A stretch of 39,297 nucleotides of DNA, taken from positions 1 to 39,297 of the forward strand of contig NZ_JBEXCV010000081.1 in the NCBI RefSeq assembly GCF_040605455.1, in the 5' to 3' direction. Under the pieces are notes generated by a model. That model saw nothing but the letters and a program-made list of their open reading frames with translations, did no database searches and was not told the DNA's origin. The stretch's first letter is position 1. Each line of letters opens with the position of its first letter. The DNA is from Embleya sp040605455. GTDB taxonomy: Bacteria > Actinomycetota > Actinomycetes > Streptomycetales > Streptomycetaceae. Below are positions 1 to 8,641 of the stretch, piece by piece. The position numbers and the translations under genes were made by a program.

Positions 1-3000
1 GGCCTCCTGCCGCCGCACACGCGGGTCGGCGGCGGTGCGGGCGTGCACGTCGCCGGCGAACACCACCGCGGCGGCGGGGGCGCCGCCCAGGACCGAGGCG
101 AAGGAGCCTTCCAGCGCGAGCACGGTCATGTTCGGGTTGAGTGCCTTGGAGAAGACCACGAACGCGCCGCCGTGGTACCGCGAGATCACGCAGAACACGA
201 TGGGCCCGCGGAAGTTCACGATCGCACGGCCGATCTCCGCGCCGTACTCCAGTTGCAGCTTGCGCATCGACTCCGGTGAGCCGTCGAACCCGGACAGGTT
301 GGCCAGCACCACCAGCGGCCGGTTGCCGGACGCCGTGTTGATCGCCCGCGCGACCTTCTTCGACGACTGTGGGAACAGCGTGCCCGCGGTGTAGGTGTCC
401 GGGCCGTCCGTGGGTGGGAAGCCGCGCCGCGGCACCGACCGCGACTCGATGCCGATCAGACACACCGGCACACCCCCCAAACGCACGTCCTGCACCGCCG
501 AGGTGTCCGCGTCGGCCATCCCCGCCCAGCGCTCCGACACGGGGTGATCCTGGTCGGACAGCGCACGCATCACGGTGCGGATGTCGAACGGCTTCTTGCG
601 GTCCGGGTTGTGCCGTGCGGAGAAGATCTCGCCGACGGTGGTGAAGTCACTGCCCGCCACCTCGTGCGGGAAGTCGCAGATGTCGCGGTCGAAGGGATCG
701 GTCGTCCGCGCCCGCCGCGGCATCTCGTCGCCGGGTGCCACGTAGGTGTGGTCGTAGTGGTCCAGCAGCACGTCCCGCGCGGCGGTCAGGTTCGGAGCCC
801 AGTACTGCGCCTGCCCGTTGGGGCCCATCACCCGGTCGTAGCCGCCGATGCCGAAGTTGTCCTCGGCGGAGACACCGCCGGAGAAGTCCAGCGCCTGCTT
901 GCCGGTGAGCACCATCGCCGAGTCGGGCGTCATCACCAGGATGCCCTTGGTGTGCATGAGCATCGTCGCCTCGGCGTTCCAATACGGCTGCGCGCCGACG
1001 GTGATCCCGGCGACCACGATGTTGATCTCGCCGCCGTCCTGGGTGAACGTGACGATCCGCTTGAGCGCGGCCGCGACCCAGTCCATGTTCTCGGTGCCCG
1101 AGGTCATCGAGACCCGCGCGCCGGACGACAGCGCGAACCACTCCAGCGGGACGCGCATACGCTCGGCCAGGTCGAGCGCGGCGATCACCCGACGGCATTC
1201 CGGCTCCGACAGCGCGCCGAGCGACTTCGTCGGGTCGCCGAGCAGCACGACCCTGGTGACTCCCTGGGGGTGCAGCGCGGTCGGTGTGGTGACCACGCCC
1301 GTGACGATCGCCGCGGTGTTGTTCCCCCGCGGCCGGTCGACCCGCACCAGAACGTGCTCGTCGTCGAGGTCGTACTCGACGAAGTCGCCCAACAGGCGGG
1401 TCAGTTCGTATGGGTACGCGGATTTGCGGGCAGCGGCGCGGAGCACCTTGCGCCGGTAGTCGTCGACCGGCTCGACCGGCTGGAGCGAGCGTTCGCCGAC
1501 GGTGAGTTCGGTGCCGCCGGAGGCGTCGAAGGAGACCCGCACCGCGATCTTGCCCAGTTCACCGCTCTGTCGGTCGCGCCGGCGTGCGATGATCAGGATC
1601 TCCTCCAGCCCGGCACCCTCGGTGGTCGGCAGCACGCGCCCGACGATCGTCTCCAGCTCGGCGCGGGTGATCTCGCTCGGCGGCCAGACGTAGATCACGA
1701 TCCGATTGGTGTCGGCGTACTTCCCGGTCGGCCGCCGCGACTGGGCGCGGCGGATCGAATCGAGGCAGGTGGCGACGACGTTCTCGGCCGTCGGCAACGC
1801 GACCAGCCTGCCGTCGTGATCGCGCAGCTCGGTCAGGTCACGGACCTGGGCGAAGGCGACGAGGCGGTCGTCCGACGGGTTTTCCCGCGCCACGCACCGG
1901 AAGAGGTAGACCTCCTCGTCCGAGGACGGCAGGCGGGTGAGGTCGAACTCGCTCAGCCGCTCCAACTGCATCCGCCGCGCGATGTACGGGTGCAAGCCGC
2001 GAATCAGCCGCTCCTCGACCATTTCGGTGCCGGTCGAGCGGAAGGTGAAGTGGTGGTGCATCACCGCCCGGCCGCGGCCCGCGACGGTGGCGGTGAGCCT
2101 GCGGACCCGGTTCGACAAGGGGTATGCGTCGACAACCTCGTGCAGCGCGCGCGCCATCGCGTCGGAGTCCGCCGGCTGCTTCTCCCAGGCGAGATAGATG
2201 TCGGCCTCGACCGCGTCCTCGCCTCCCGCCAGTTCCGCGAGCCCGCGCAGCACGTTGCCGAGTTCGTCGAACCGCACCGCCGAGGAGACCAGACGCGAAC
2301 CCGCACGCTCCGCGATCACGAACGGGCAACCCGCGACCCGGCTCGAACGAACACCGGTGAGGCCCTTGTTGCCGTAGTACCGCCGGGTCAGCACCTCCAG
2401 CATGATCGTGTTGTCCAGGTCGTCGCGGACGAGCCGCCGGCCGAGGAGTCGCACCAGCGGTTCGGTGCTGCACACCATCGCGGCGATCCGCTCGGCGCGA
2501 TCCGGCGTGTCCGGGTGCTCGTCCAGGTGACGCAGGTGCCTGCGGACCTCGGTGTAGACGCGGGCGCGGTTGCGCCGCAGCAGCGGCTGGGCCAGCCAGG
2601 CGAACACCAGGCCGCGCGCGAGGTCGGCGACCGCGGGGAAGCGGACCTGGGTCGCGGCCATCAGCCGCTCCAGGGCGTGGCCGACCGGCTCGCGCAGTGA
2701 CGCGTCCGGCGGCGCCTCCCGCAGCCACGCCCGCAGCAGCGTCGTGACGACCGCAGCGTCGACGGACGCGCGCTGTTGGGCGAGGAAGATCCGAAACACC
2801 GCCGCTTCGAGCTCGGCCGAGGGCTCCGGCTCGGTGACGCCGTAGTGGGCGAGCGCCTTGGCCAGCTTGGCCCGGAAGGCATCGGGCAGCCCGGCCCGTT
2901 CGACGTCGAGGCTTTGCAGATAGGTGTGGAAGTGTTCCCGGGCGCTGTGCACGTGACTGTCGATGCCGCCGTCCTCGCCCGCCGGGCGGTTGCGGCTCAG

Positions 3001-5241
3001 TTCGGCGAGATCGGCGAACATGTCGACGAGTTCGAGTTCCTCGGCCAGCGGTCGTTCCTGGCCGCCCTCGATGGCCGCCCGGCGTGCGGCGAGATAGTCG
3101 TCGAGCACCCGGCGTTCGTCGTGCGGATCGACGTCGAAGCCCAGCAGCAGGCCGCGCAGGTCCTCTCGGCCGCGCGCGGCGCGCTCTCGCGTCGGGAGCA
3201 CCTCGGGGGCAACCGGCAGGTCCAGCTCGACGGATGCGGTGTCCTCGGCCTCGGCGGCGGCGTCGTCGTCGAGCGGCTCCAGGCGCATCAGCGGCGCGCC
3301 GGTGTCCACCTGACTGCCCACCGACACCGAGCATTCCTTCACCCGCGCCCGGAACGGCGCCCGCAATACCGTCTCCATCTTCATGCTTTCCAGCACCAGC
3401 ACCGGAGCGCCCGCCTCGACCTCGGCGCCGACCTCCAGCGGCGTGGCGACGACCAGTGCGGGCGCGGGCGAGCGCACGACGCCGCCCTCGTCGCGGCCGA
3501 CCCGGTGGGTCACGCCGTCGACCTCGACCAGGTGGATCGGCCCGTGCGTGGCGGTGAGCAGGTGGTACGCGGTGCCGTTGACGACGATCTGCCCGATGTG
3601 CCGGTCGAAGCGGTCGAGTTCGACGTCGGCGGTGCGCACGACGTCACCCGTTTGGATGCCGACGCGGAACCGATGCGCGCCGATGCGTGCGACGCGTACG
3701 CGGTAGCCGATGCCACGCAGCTTCAGATCCAGCGGGCGGCCACTCTCGTGCCGCACCTGCGGGCGTCCGCCGAAAGCCGTGGACAACAGCCGCTGCCGCT
3801 CGCGGAGTTCCTCTTCCTCGTACGCCTCGATGGCGGCGGCCGCCAGCGCCACGGCGGAGTGCCGATGCGCAACGAGCCTGCCCTCGCCGCGGACGCGGTC
3901 GATCCAGCCGGTGTCCGCGCTGCCGTCGATCACCTCGGGCTGGTCGAGTAGGTCGAGCACGAAGCTCTTGTTCGTCGCGCCGCCCTCGATGACCACCCTG
4001 GTCTGCAGCATCGCCCGGCGCAGCCTGCCGAGTGCCTCGTCGCGGTCGTGGCCGTAGGCGATGATCTTGGCGATCATCGAGTCGAAGTCGGCCGGGATGG
4101 TGTCGCCTTCGCCGACTCCGGTGTCCACCCGGATGCCCGGGCCGGCGGGCAGGTCGAGGCGCACGATGCGGCCCGGGGAGGGCGCGAAGTCGCGGTCGGG
4201 GTCCTCCGCGTTGAGCCGGGCCTCGATGGCGTGCCCGCGCTCGGCGGGCGGCTCGCCTTCGAGCCGGCCGCCCGATGCCACCCGCAGCTGCGCCTTGACC
4301 AGGTCGAATCCGGTGGTGCACTCGGTGATCGGGTGTTCGACCTGTAGGCGGGTGTTGACCTCGAGGAACGCGAATTGCCGGTCGCCGGGGTGGTAGAGGA
4401 ACTCGACGGTGGCCGCGCCGCGGTAGTCGACGGCGATGGCCAGTCGTTCGGCCGAACGCTTGAGTTCGGCGGCCTGTTCGGGGTCGAGCACCGGCGACGC
4501 CGACTCCTCGATGATCTTCTGGTTGCGCCGCTGGATCGAGCAGTCGCGGACGCCCAGCGCCCACGCCGTGCCTTGTCCGTCGGCGATCACCTGTACCTCG
4601 ACGTGCCGGGCGCCGGTGACCAGGCGCTCCAGGAACACGATGCCGCTGCCGAACGCCCGCGCGGCCTCCAGGCTGGTGCGCTCGTAGGCGTCCGTCAGCT
4701 CGTCCTCGTTCGTGACCACGCGGATGCCGCGCCCGCCACCGCCCGCCGTCGCCTTCAGCATCAACGGGTAGCCGATCTCGGCCGCCGCCGCCAACGCGGC
4801 GGCCGGCGTCTCGACCGCGCCGCGGCTCCACGGCGCCACCGGAACACCGACCTCTTCGGCGATGAGCTTCGCGTGGATCTTGTCACCGAGGCGACGCATC
4901 GCCTCCGCGCTCGGCCCGACGAAGGTGACGCCGGCTTTCTCGCACACCTCCGCGAACGCCGGATCCTCCGCGACGAAGCCCCAGCCGACCCAGGCGGCGT
5001 CCGCCCCGGTCGCCAGCAACGCCCGTTCCAGGACCGCGTGGTCGAGGTAGGGACGAGCGGACGCGGGGCCCAGGTCGTAGGACAGGTCGGCCTCGCGCAC
5101 GAATGTGGCCGCGTGGTCGACATCCGTGTGCAGGGCGACCGTCTCGATCCGGGTCCCCGATTCCGCGGCCAGTTCCCGCACGGCGTGGATGAGCCGCATC
5201 GCGGCCTCACCACGGTTGACGATGGCGACACGACTGAACAC
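1..5241 (-). CDS. Single-chain biotin-dependent acyl-CoA carboxylase (BC-BCCP-CT fusion), C-terminus off the left edge
   Basis: Catalyses biotin-dependent carboxylation of an acyl-CoA (acetyl- or propionyl-CoA) to the malonyl-type product in the cytosol. The frame is open from GTG 5241, with AGGAGG nine bases upstream, to the window edge: 1,747 codons, so only the last part is missing. Residues 1 to about 450 are biotin carboxylase: MFSRVAIVNRGEAAMR, the glycine-rich ATP loop GGGGRGIRVV, and EVNTRLQVEHP. The biotin carrier domain has ESMKMET with the biotinyl lysine at residue 621. A long helical middle follows, then a carboxyltransferase part with LLGDPTKSLG, SGARVSMTSGTE, SGGVSAEDNFGIGG and, near the edge, NLSGFDGSPESMRK. 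This order matches the eukaryotic ACC layout and the large fused proteins of actinomycetes, often labelled 'acetyl/propionyl-CoA carboxylase alpha / methylmalonyl-CoA decarboxylase alpha'. The split AccA/AccB type is excluded. Acyl-CoA preference cannot be read from sequence. Confidence 0.93.
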   Translation of the reverse strand, partial: MFSRVAIVNRGEAAMRLIHAVRELAAESGTRIETVALHTDVDHAATFVREADLSYDLGPASARPYLDHAVLERALLATGADAAWVGWGFVAEDPAFAEVCEKAGVTFVGPSAEAMRRLGDKIHAKLIAEEVGVPVAPWSRGAVETPAAALAAAAEIGYPLMLKATAGGGGRGIRVVTNEDELTDAYERTSLEAARAFGSGIVFLERLVTGARHVEVQVIADGQGTAWALGVRDCSIQRRNQKIIEESASPVLDPEQAAELKRSAERLAIAVDYRGAATVEFLYHPGDRQFAFLEVNTRLQVEHPITECTTGFDLVKAQLRVASGGRLEGEPPAERGHAIEARLNAEDPDRDFAPSPGRIVRLDLPAGPGIRVDTGVGEGDTIPADFDSMIAKIIAYGHDRDEALGRLRRAMLQTRVVIEGGATNKSFVLDLLDQPEVIDGSADTGWIDRVRGEGRLVAHRHSAVALAAAAIEAYEEEELRERQRLLSTAFGGRPQVRHESGRPLDLKLRGIGYRVRVARIGAHRFRVGIQTGDVVRTADVELDRFDRHIGQIVVNGTAYHLLTATHGPIHLVEVDGVTHRVGRDEGGVVRSPAPALVVATPLEVGAEVEAGAPVLVLESMKMETVLRAPFRARVKECSVSVGSQVDTGAPLMRLEPLDDDAAAEAEDTASVELDLPVAPEVLPTRERAARGREDLRGLLLGFDVDPHDERRVLDDYLAARRAAIEGGQERPLAEELELVDMFADLAELSRNRPAGEDGGIDSHVHSAREHFHTYLQSLDVERAGLPDAFRAKLAKALAHYGVTEPEPSAELEAAVFRIFLAQQRASVDAAVVTTLLRAWLREAPPDASLREPVGHALERLMAATQVRFPAVADLARGLVFAWLAQPLLRRNRARVYTEVRRHLRHLDEHPDTPDRAERIAAMVCSTEPLVRLLGRRLVRDDLDNTIMLEVLTRRYYGNKGLTGVRSSRVAGCPFVIAERAGSRLVSSAVRFDELGNVLRGLAELAGGEDAVEADIYLAWEKQPADSDAMARALHEVVDAYPLSNRVRRLTATVAGRGRAVMHHHFTFRSTGTEMVEERLIRGLHPYIARRMQLERLSEFDLTRLPSSDEEVYLFRCVARENPSDDRLVAFAQVRDLTELRDHDGRLVALPTAENVVATCLDSIRRAQSRRPTGKYADTNRIVIYVWPPSEITRAELETIVGRVLPTTEGAGLEEILIIARRRDRQSGELGKIAVRVSFDASGGTELTVGERSLQPVEPVDDYRRKVLRAAARKSAYPYELTRLLGDFVEYDLDDEHVLVRVDRPRGNNTAAIVTGVVTTPTALHPQGVTRVVLLGDPTKSLGALSEPECRRVIAALDLAERMRVPLEWFALSSGARVSMTSGTENMDWVAAALKRIVTFTQDGGEINIVVAGITVGAQPYWNAEATMLMHTKGILVMTPDSAMVLTGKQALDFSGGVSAEDNFGIGGYDRVMGPNGQAQYWAPNLTAARDVLLDHYDHTYVAPGDEMPRRARTTDPFDRDICDFPHEVAGSDFTTVGEIFSARHNPDRKKPFDIRTVMRALSDQDHPVSERWAGMADADTSAVQDVRLGGVPVCLIGIESRSVPRRGFPPTDGPDTYTAGTLFPQSSKKVARAINTASGNRPLVVLANLSGFDGSPESMRKLQLEYGAEIGRAIVNFRGPIVFCVISRYHGGAFVVFSKALNPNMTVLALEGSFASVLGGAPAAAVVFAGDVHARTAADPRVRRQEA

Positions 5242-5464
5242 TCGACCGACCCTCCTGTGAATCAACGATGTGCGCGCTGCGGCAAGGCGGTTCCGGCGGT
5301 GACGACCTTCCGTCCCCCGGCCTCGGCGCTGTCGCAGACGGGGCAGGCTACAGGGCACAGGCCGGGCGAAAAGACCACGAATCGTCGCACGCCCCCGCCC
5401 GGCCGGGATGTATCGGTGGGACTTGGGGCCCGAACGTGGGTGCCGGGTCTCGATGATCGCCTGA

Positions 5465-5770
5465 TCGGCCGTCGCCCGTTCGGCGCAGCGCACTCCTCAT
5501 GACGTCACCCAGGGCGTCTGCGACCGACTGGTCGCCTCGGCCTGCTCCCACGAGGTGGCCGGCCGCCATGATGTGGTGCCCGATGCCATCACCACCGCCG
5601 CGTCGGCCGCCGCCCGACCGCGGAGCCCGGCGGCCGCCGGGACGCGGCTGGGGGACCTCCGGCTGTTGCCGTCCCCGCACGCGACGCGCGACTTCGTATC
5701 GCCCCGGCTGAGCCGCACCTGCGCGGAAGGCCGTTCGGGCGTGGGGGACTTCTTCCGCCGTCCATCGTGA
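5465..5770 (+). pseudogene. Possible 3' remnant of an unidentified gene
   Basis: This frame is open from just after a stop at 5462-5464 to TGA 5768-5770 and has strong third-position G/C bias, as real genes here do. The only normal start inside it is GTG 5555 (71 codons), without a clear ribosome site, and the coding-like bias begins upstream of that. The stop is followed eight bases later by a perfect hairpin terminator, as expected at a true gene end. The translation contains VCDRLVASACSHEVAG and ends in GVGDFFRRPS; I recognise no family. It is either a short hypothetical gene starting at 5555 or the surviving tail of a lost one. An opposite-strand reading frame also spans this stretch, so non-coding sequence remains possible. 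Confidence 0.3.
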
Positions 5771-5778
5771 CGGGCAAT

Positions 5779-5815
5779 ACGTCGGCCCCGACCATTGCGT
5801 GGTCGGGGCCGACGT
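5779..5815. terminator. Perfect 16-bp hairpin, probable bidirectional terminator
   Basis: The arm ACGTCGGCCCCGACCA (5779-5794) is followed by a five-base loop TTGCG and the exact reverse complement TGGTCGGGGCCGACGT (5800-5815). It has no U-tract, which is usual in high-GC actinomycetes. It sits eight bases after the TGA at 5768-5770. Confidence 0.75.
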
Positions 5816-6334
5816 CGTCGTGCCGGGGGCGGGATGAGCACGCGGCCAGGTCCCGCCAAGGGCGGGTGAACACGGGGCCGGTCCGCGCCCCGTTGCGGAG
5901 CTGTCGATCCTTCTCGTGCTCGGCGTGCCGGAGTTCGCGGGACCGACGGATCCCGGCCGGTCGTCGGGCATGCCGATGGCGCGGCGGCCCGCCGGGACTC
6001 GCTGTCCGTGGTCCTGCGGCGGATCGTTCGTGTGAGGGGCGGCATCGGTGGTGCCCGGGGCGCGGGCGGCCCCTCACTCCGGTGTCGTCGCAAGGCGGCG
6101 ACACCGGAGCGGACTTGGGGTGCCCGTGTGCTGTTTCACCCGTTCGTGCCACGAGCCAAAAGCATGCGACCCACTCCCGGGTCGGCTTCCCGCTTCAGCT
6201 TGTGCTCCTGCGGATCTCGAAATACATCGCGCCCCTCGAACGGGGGTGCACCGATCGCCGGAACCGGAGGATGGGCACGGGATCCTGGGCTCGGACGCGG
6301 AGAGGGCGGTCGAACCGGTTTCCCGAACGAGGCG
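5816..6334. other. Non-coding stretch between the 5.8-kb hairpin and the chaplin-like gene
   Basis: I find no convincing gene here on either strand. The open frames present have arginine/proline-rich, low-information translations typical of wrong frames in GC-rich DNA, and none has a good ribosome site. The only clear structure is the hairpin at 6077-6109. Confidence 0.5.
6077..6109. terminator. Hairpin with 15-base arms and one mispair
   Basis: CTCCGGTGTCGTCGC (6077-6091) pairs with GCGGCGACACCGGAG (6095-6109) across a three-base loop, with a single mismatch (G-U in one orientation). It lies about 225 bases beyond the stop of the minus-strand chaplin-like gene and could terminate that transcript. 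An orphan hairpin is also possible. Confidence 0.5.
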
Positions 6335-6706
6335 TCAGACCCCCACACGCTCCAAGAGCGAGCGGTGGCCGTCGTCGTGCTGGTAGCCGCCGTCACCACC
6401 GTGCGGGTGACCCTGCGCGCCATGGCCCTCGTGCCCGTAGTCCTCGTCACCGTAGTCGTTGTCGATCTCGGCGATGACGCATTCGTTGCCGAACGCCGGG
6501 TTGAGCGCAGCGCCCGTATTGGCGGTGTCGCCGCATCCCATGGCCGGGGTGTGGAACGGTGTCTGGCCGATGTTGCCGGAAAAGACACCGGAGGACTTCA
6601 CCGCCGCGGCGTCGGCCTCGGAGCTTGCACTCGCGGCGCCTGTGCCCGCCATCACGAGGGCGGCGGTACCGACGGCCAGGACACTGGCCTTTTTGAACGA
6701 GTTCAC
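6335..6706 (-). CDS. Secreted chaplin-like protein with a His/Asp/Gly-rich tail
   Basis: Chaplins are small secreted proteins that assemble into amyloid films on the surface of aerial hyphae. The start is GTG 6706, with GGGAG just upstream, giving 123 residues. Residues 1-27 are a Sec signal (MNSFKKASVLAVGTAALVMA, cut after ASA). Residues about 38-78 follow the chaplin pattern: SSGVFSGN, two cysteines at 58 and 76 with 17 residues between them, and the signature LNPAFGN before the second cysteine. Two things are unusual. The hydrophobic beta positions of typical chaplins (VPVHVPVNVCGNT, VIGLL) are replaced by TPFHTPAMGCGDT and TGAAL. A roughly 40-residue acidic, His-rich tail (six His between 92 and 114, with DNDYGDEDYG) follows the domain. 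Membership in the family is seen in the sequence; a film-forming role is uncertain because of these changes. Confidence 0.82.
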   Translation of the reverse strand: MNSFKKASVLAVGTAALVMAGTGAASASSEADAAAVKSSGVFSGNIGQTPFHTPAMGCGDTANTGAALNPAFGNECVIAEIDNDYGDEDYGHEGHGAQGHPHGGDGGYQHDDGHRSLLERVGV

Positions 6707-6916
6707 GACAATCTCCCGCAATAGCGCAGCATCCGCGCCGCCCGATTGCGGCGCGCACTCCACTCAACGAGGCTGTCCGGCTCCGGCAACCACCGTCGCC
6801 CCGGTTCACCCGAATGGCCCGCACTCCCCGACCGCGGCCTCGGCCCGGAGCAGCCGCCCACGCGAGGGCCCGACCGGTCCGCGGCAGACGGCCGGGGTTC
6901 GACGGGCCTCCGGCTG

Positions 6917-8062
6917 TCAGCGACCGACCGGGTCGACATCCACCGCCTGATCCAGCGCGACCCGTACCCGCCGCCCGCACACGCCTTCCGGAGCACGCGG
7001 CGCATCCTCCCGCTCGGGAAGCCCGGCCGAGGTGGTCCCGGTTGCCGGGCGCATGGCCAGGATCAGTACGGCCGACGCGGCGAAGACGATCGCGGCGACG
7101 ATGCCGATGACGTGCAGGCCGGTGGTGAACGCCGCACGCGCGGTGTGCAGCAGGTCCGCCCCCTGACCGGCCGGAAGGCGTCCGCTCGCCTCGACCGCGC
7201 CGGCCAGCGAGTCGGACGTGTCGTCCATCCGGGTGCGGTAGACCACCGCGGCCAGCACACCGAGCAGCGCGAAGCCGAGCGAACCGCCGAAGTAGTTGCC
7301 CGTCTCCGACATCGACGCCGCCGAACCGGCCCGCTCCGGGGGTACCGACCCGACGACCAGCCCGGTGCCGAGCGCGAACAGCGGGCCCGTGCCCAGCGCC
7401 AGGACCGTGATGCCGATCATCACCAGCGGCAGCGCGTACGCACCTTCGGCGCCGACCAGCAGCAGGCTCCCCAGCGCCGATCCCGCCGGCCCGCCGGCCA
7501 TCGCGGTCGTCGGCTTGATCCGTCGGGCCCGCGCGGGCGCGGCCATGGTGCCGGCCGCCTCGCCCAGGCCCATCGGCGCGAACAACAGCGCCGACGCGGC
7601 CGGCGAGTAGCCCAGCACGCTCTGCAGATACTGGGTGACCAGCAGGCCCGTGCCGGCCATCGCGATGCCGGCGAGGACCAGCGCGACGAGTACGGCCGTG
7701 AACGGGCGGTTGCGGAGCAGCCGCAGGTCCAACAGCGGTGTCTCCAGGTGCAGTTGCCTGCGTACGAACAACACGCCGACGGCCGCGCCGACGACGAGGG
7801 CCACCGCGGGCACGATCGGCGTGTCCTCGACGGCCAGTTGCTTGATGCCGTAGACCATCGCCAACACCGCGACGAGTGACAGGCCGACGCTGACCGGGTC
7901 CAACCGGCCGGCTCGGTCGCTGCGGAACTCCGGCAGCAGGACCGGCCCGGCGATCAGCAGCAGCGCCATCGCCGGCACCGCGACCAGGAACACCGACCCC
8001 CACCAGAAGTGTTGGAGCAGGACCCCGGCGAGTACGGGGCCGAGCGCGCCGGCAGGCGCCGG
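6917..8062 (-). pseudogene. 5'-truncated MFS drug exporter (DHA2/QacA type)
   Basis: The remaining part codes for about 380 residues of a 14-helix drug:H+ antiporter. It begins inside the conserved segment LGPVLAGVLLQHFWWGSVFL, which in intact family members lies around residue 150. Many hydrophobic helices follow, with RRIKPTTAMAGGPAGSALGS and VPPERAGSAASMSETGNYFGG matching the second half of the family, to a TGA ending at 6917. Roughly the first 150 residues (the first five or so helices) and the start codon are missing. Upstream, the same frame is arginine-rich nonsense, because that DNA encodes the small membrane protein at 8403 in another frame. The simplest reading is a deletion that fused two adjacent genes near 8045-8065. 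Internal GTG codons could allow a fragment to be made, but it would lack the helices that bear the proton-coupling motifs. Confidence 0.75.
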
Positions 8063-8403
8063 CGACGCGTGCGGTGGATGGTGAGGACGAGTGCCGCGGA
8101 TGCGGCGACGATCAGGCCGACGAACGCGGGGTGGATGTCCTTGGACAGGCTTTGCGCGCCGTCGGGCCGTACCAGCCACACGGTGAGCGGGATCGTGAAG
8201 GCGACGGCCACGAGTACGGCAGCCAGGCGGACCGCCCGGTCGCGGATCCGGGTGAGGGCGCCGACCAGGGCGATGACGACGGGCACGCCCGCGAGCAGGG
8301 CGAACTGGGCGAGAACCATGACGGGAACCGCCCACGCGCTGACGGTCACCGCCCGAGGCGTGCGTCGGTCCGTGGTGGCGGGCGAGGTTGCTACGACCGA
8401 CAT
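7954..8403 (-). CDS. Small membrane protein of unknown function with a chimeric C-terminus
   Basis: ATG 8403 is preceded by AAGGAG at good spacing. Residues 1 to about 114 form a coherent small membrane protein: a polar N-terminus (MSVVATSPATTDRRTPRAVT), three hydrophobic segments (for example VPVMVLAQFALLAGVPVVIA and FVGLIVAASAALVLTI), the loop WLVRPDGAQSLSKDIHPA between the second and third, and a basic end HRTRRRRLPA. After that the frame enters the coding DNA of the truncated MFS exporter out of frame and adds about 35 meaningless Ser/Arg/Cys-rich residues before its stop at 7954. So the natural stop has been lost by the deletion. I do not recognise a function. The gene is divergent from the TetR gene at 8642 and probably under its control. 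Confidence 0.6.
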   Translation of the reverse strand: MSVVATSPATTDRRTPRAVTVSAWAVPVMVLAQFALLAGVPVVIALVGALTRIRDRAVRLAAVLVAVAFTIPLTVWLVRPDGAQSLSKDIHPAFVGLIVAASAALVLTIHRTRRRRLPARSAPYSPGSCSNTSGGGRCSWSRCRRWRCC

Positions 8404-8488
8404 GACGTTCTCCTTGTGCGGGCGTGTGGTCGGACGTGTTCAACCGAAGTTGCCGCACATCCGAAGCAGACTGAATAGTCTTGCCGTT

Positions 8489-8505
8489 CGTTATAAGTTG
8501 TAACG
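8489..8505. promoter_or_regulatory. Probable TetR operator
   Basis: CGTTATAAGTTGTAACG is a 17-base palindrome with one mismatched pair, in an unusually AT-rich patch of the intergenic region between the small membrane protein gene (start 8403, minus) and the TetR gene (start 8642, plus). Its place and form fit an operator for that TetR protein. Confidence 0.6.
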
Positions 8506-8641
8506 CTCGAAAGTAGTCCTCGTCAAGAACATGCGTGATACCTTCTAACCAGACCTTGAGCATGTAGCCGTCAAGGGCCGGATCAAGCAAGGCCCCATCA
8601 AGGTCCATCAGGGTTCATCGAGGTCCGGAAAGAGGCAGACC

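Noticed and set aside
544..2700. A 718-codon plus-strand open frame opposite the carboxylase
   Set aside because: The minus-strand frame carries recognisable carboxylase sequence throughout, and the plus-strand translation has no domain or ribosome site.
8561..8640. Short repeated ATCAAGG/ATCGAGG-like words before the TetR gene at 8642
   Set aside because: The copies are few, irregular in spacing and imperfect, so neither a CRISPR-like array nor an iteron set is supported.
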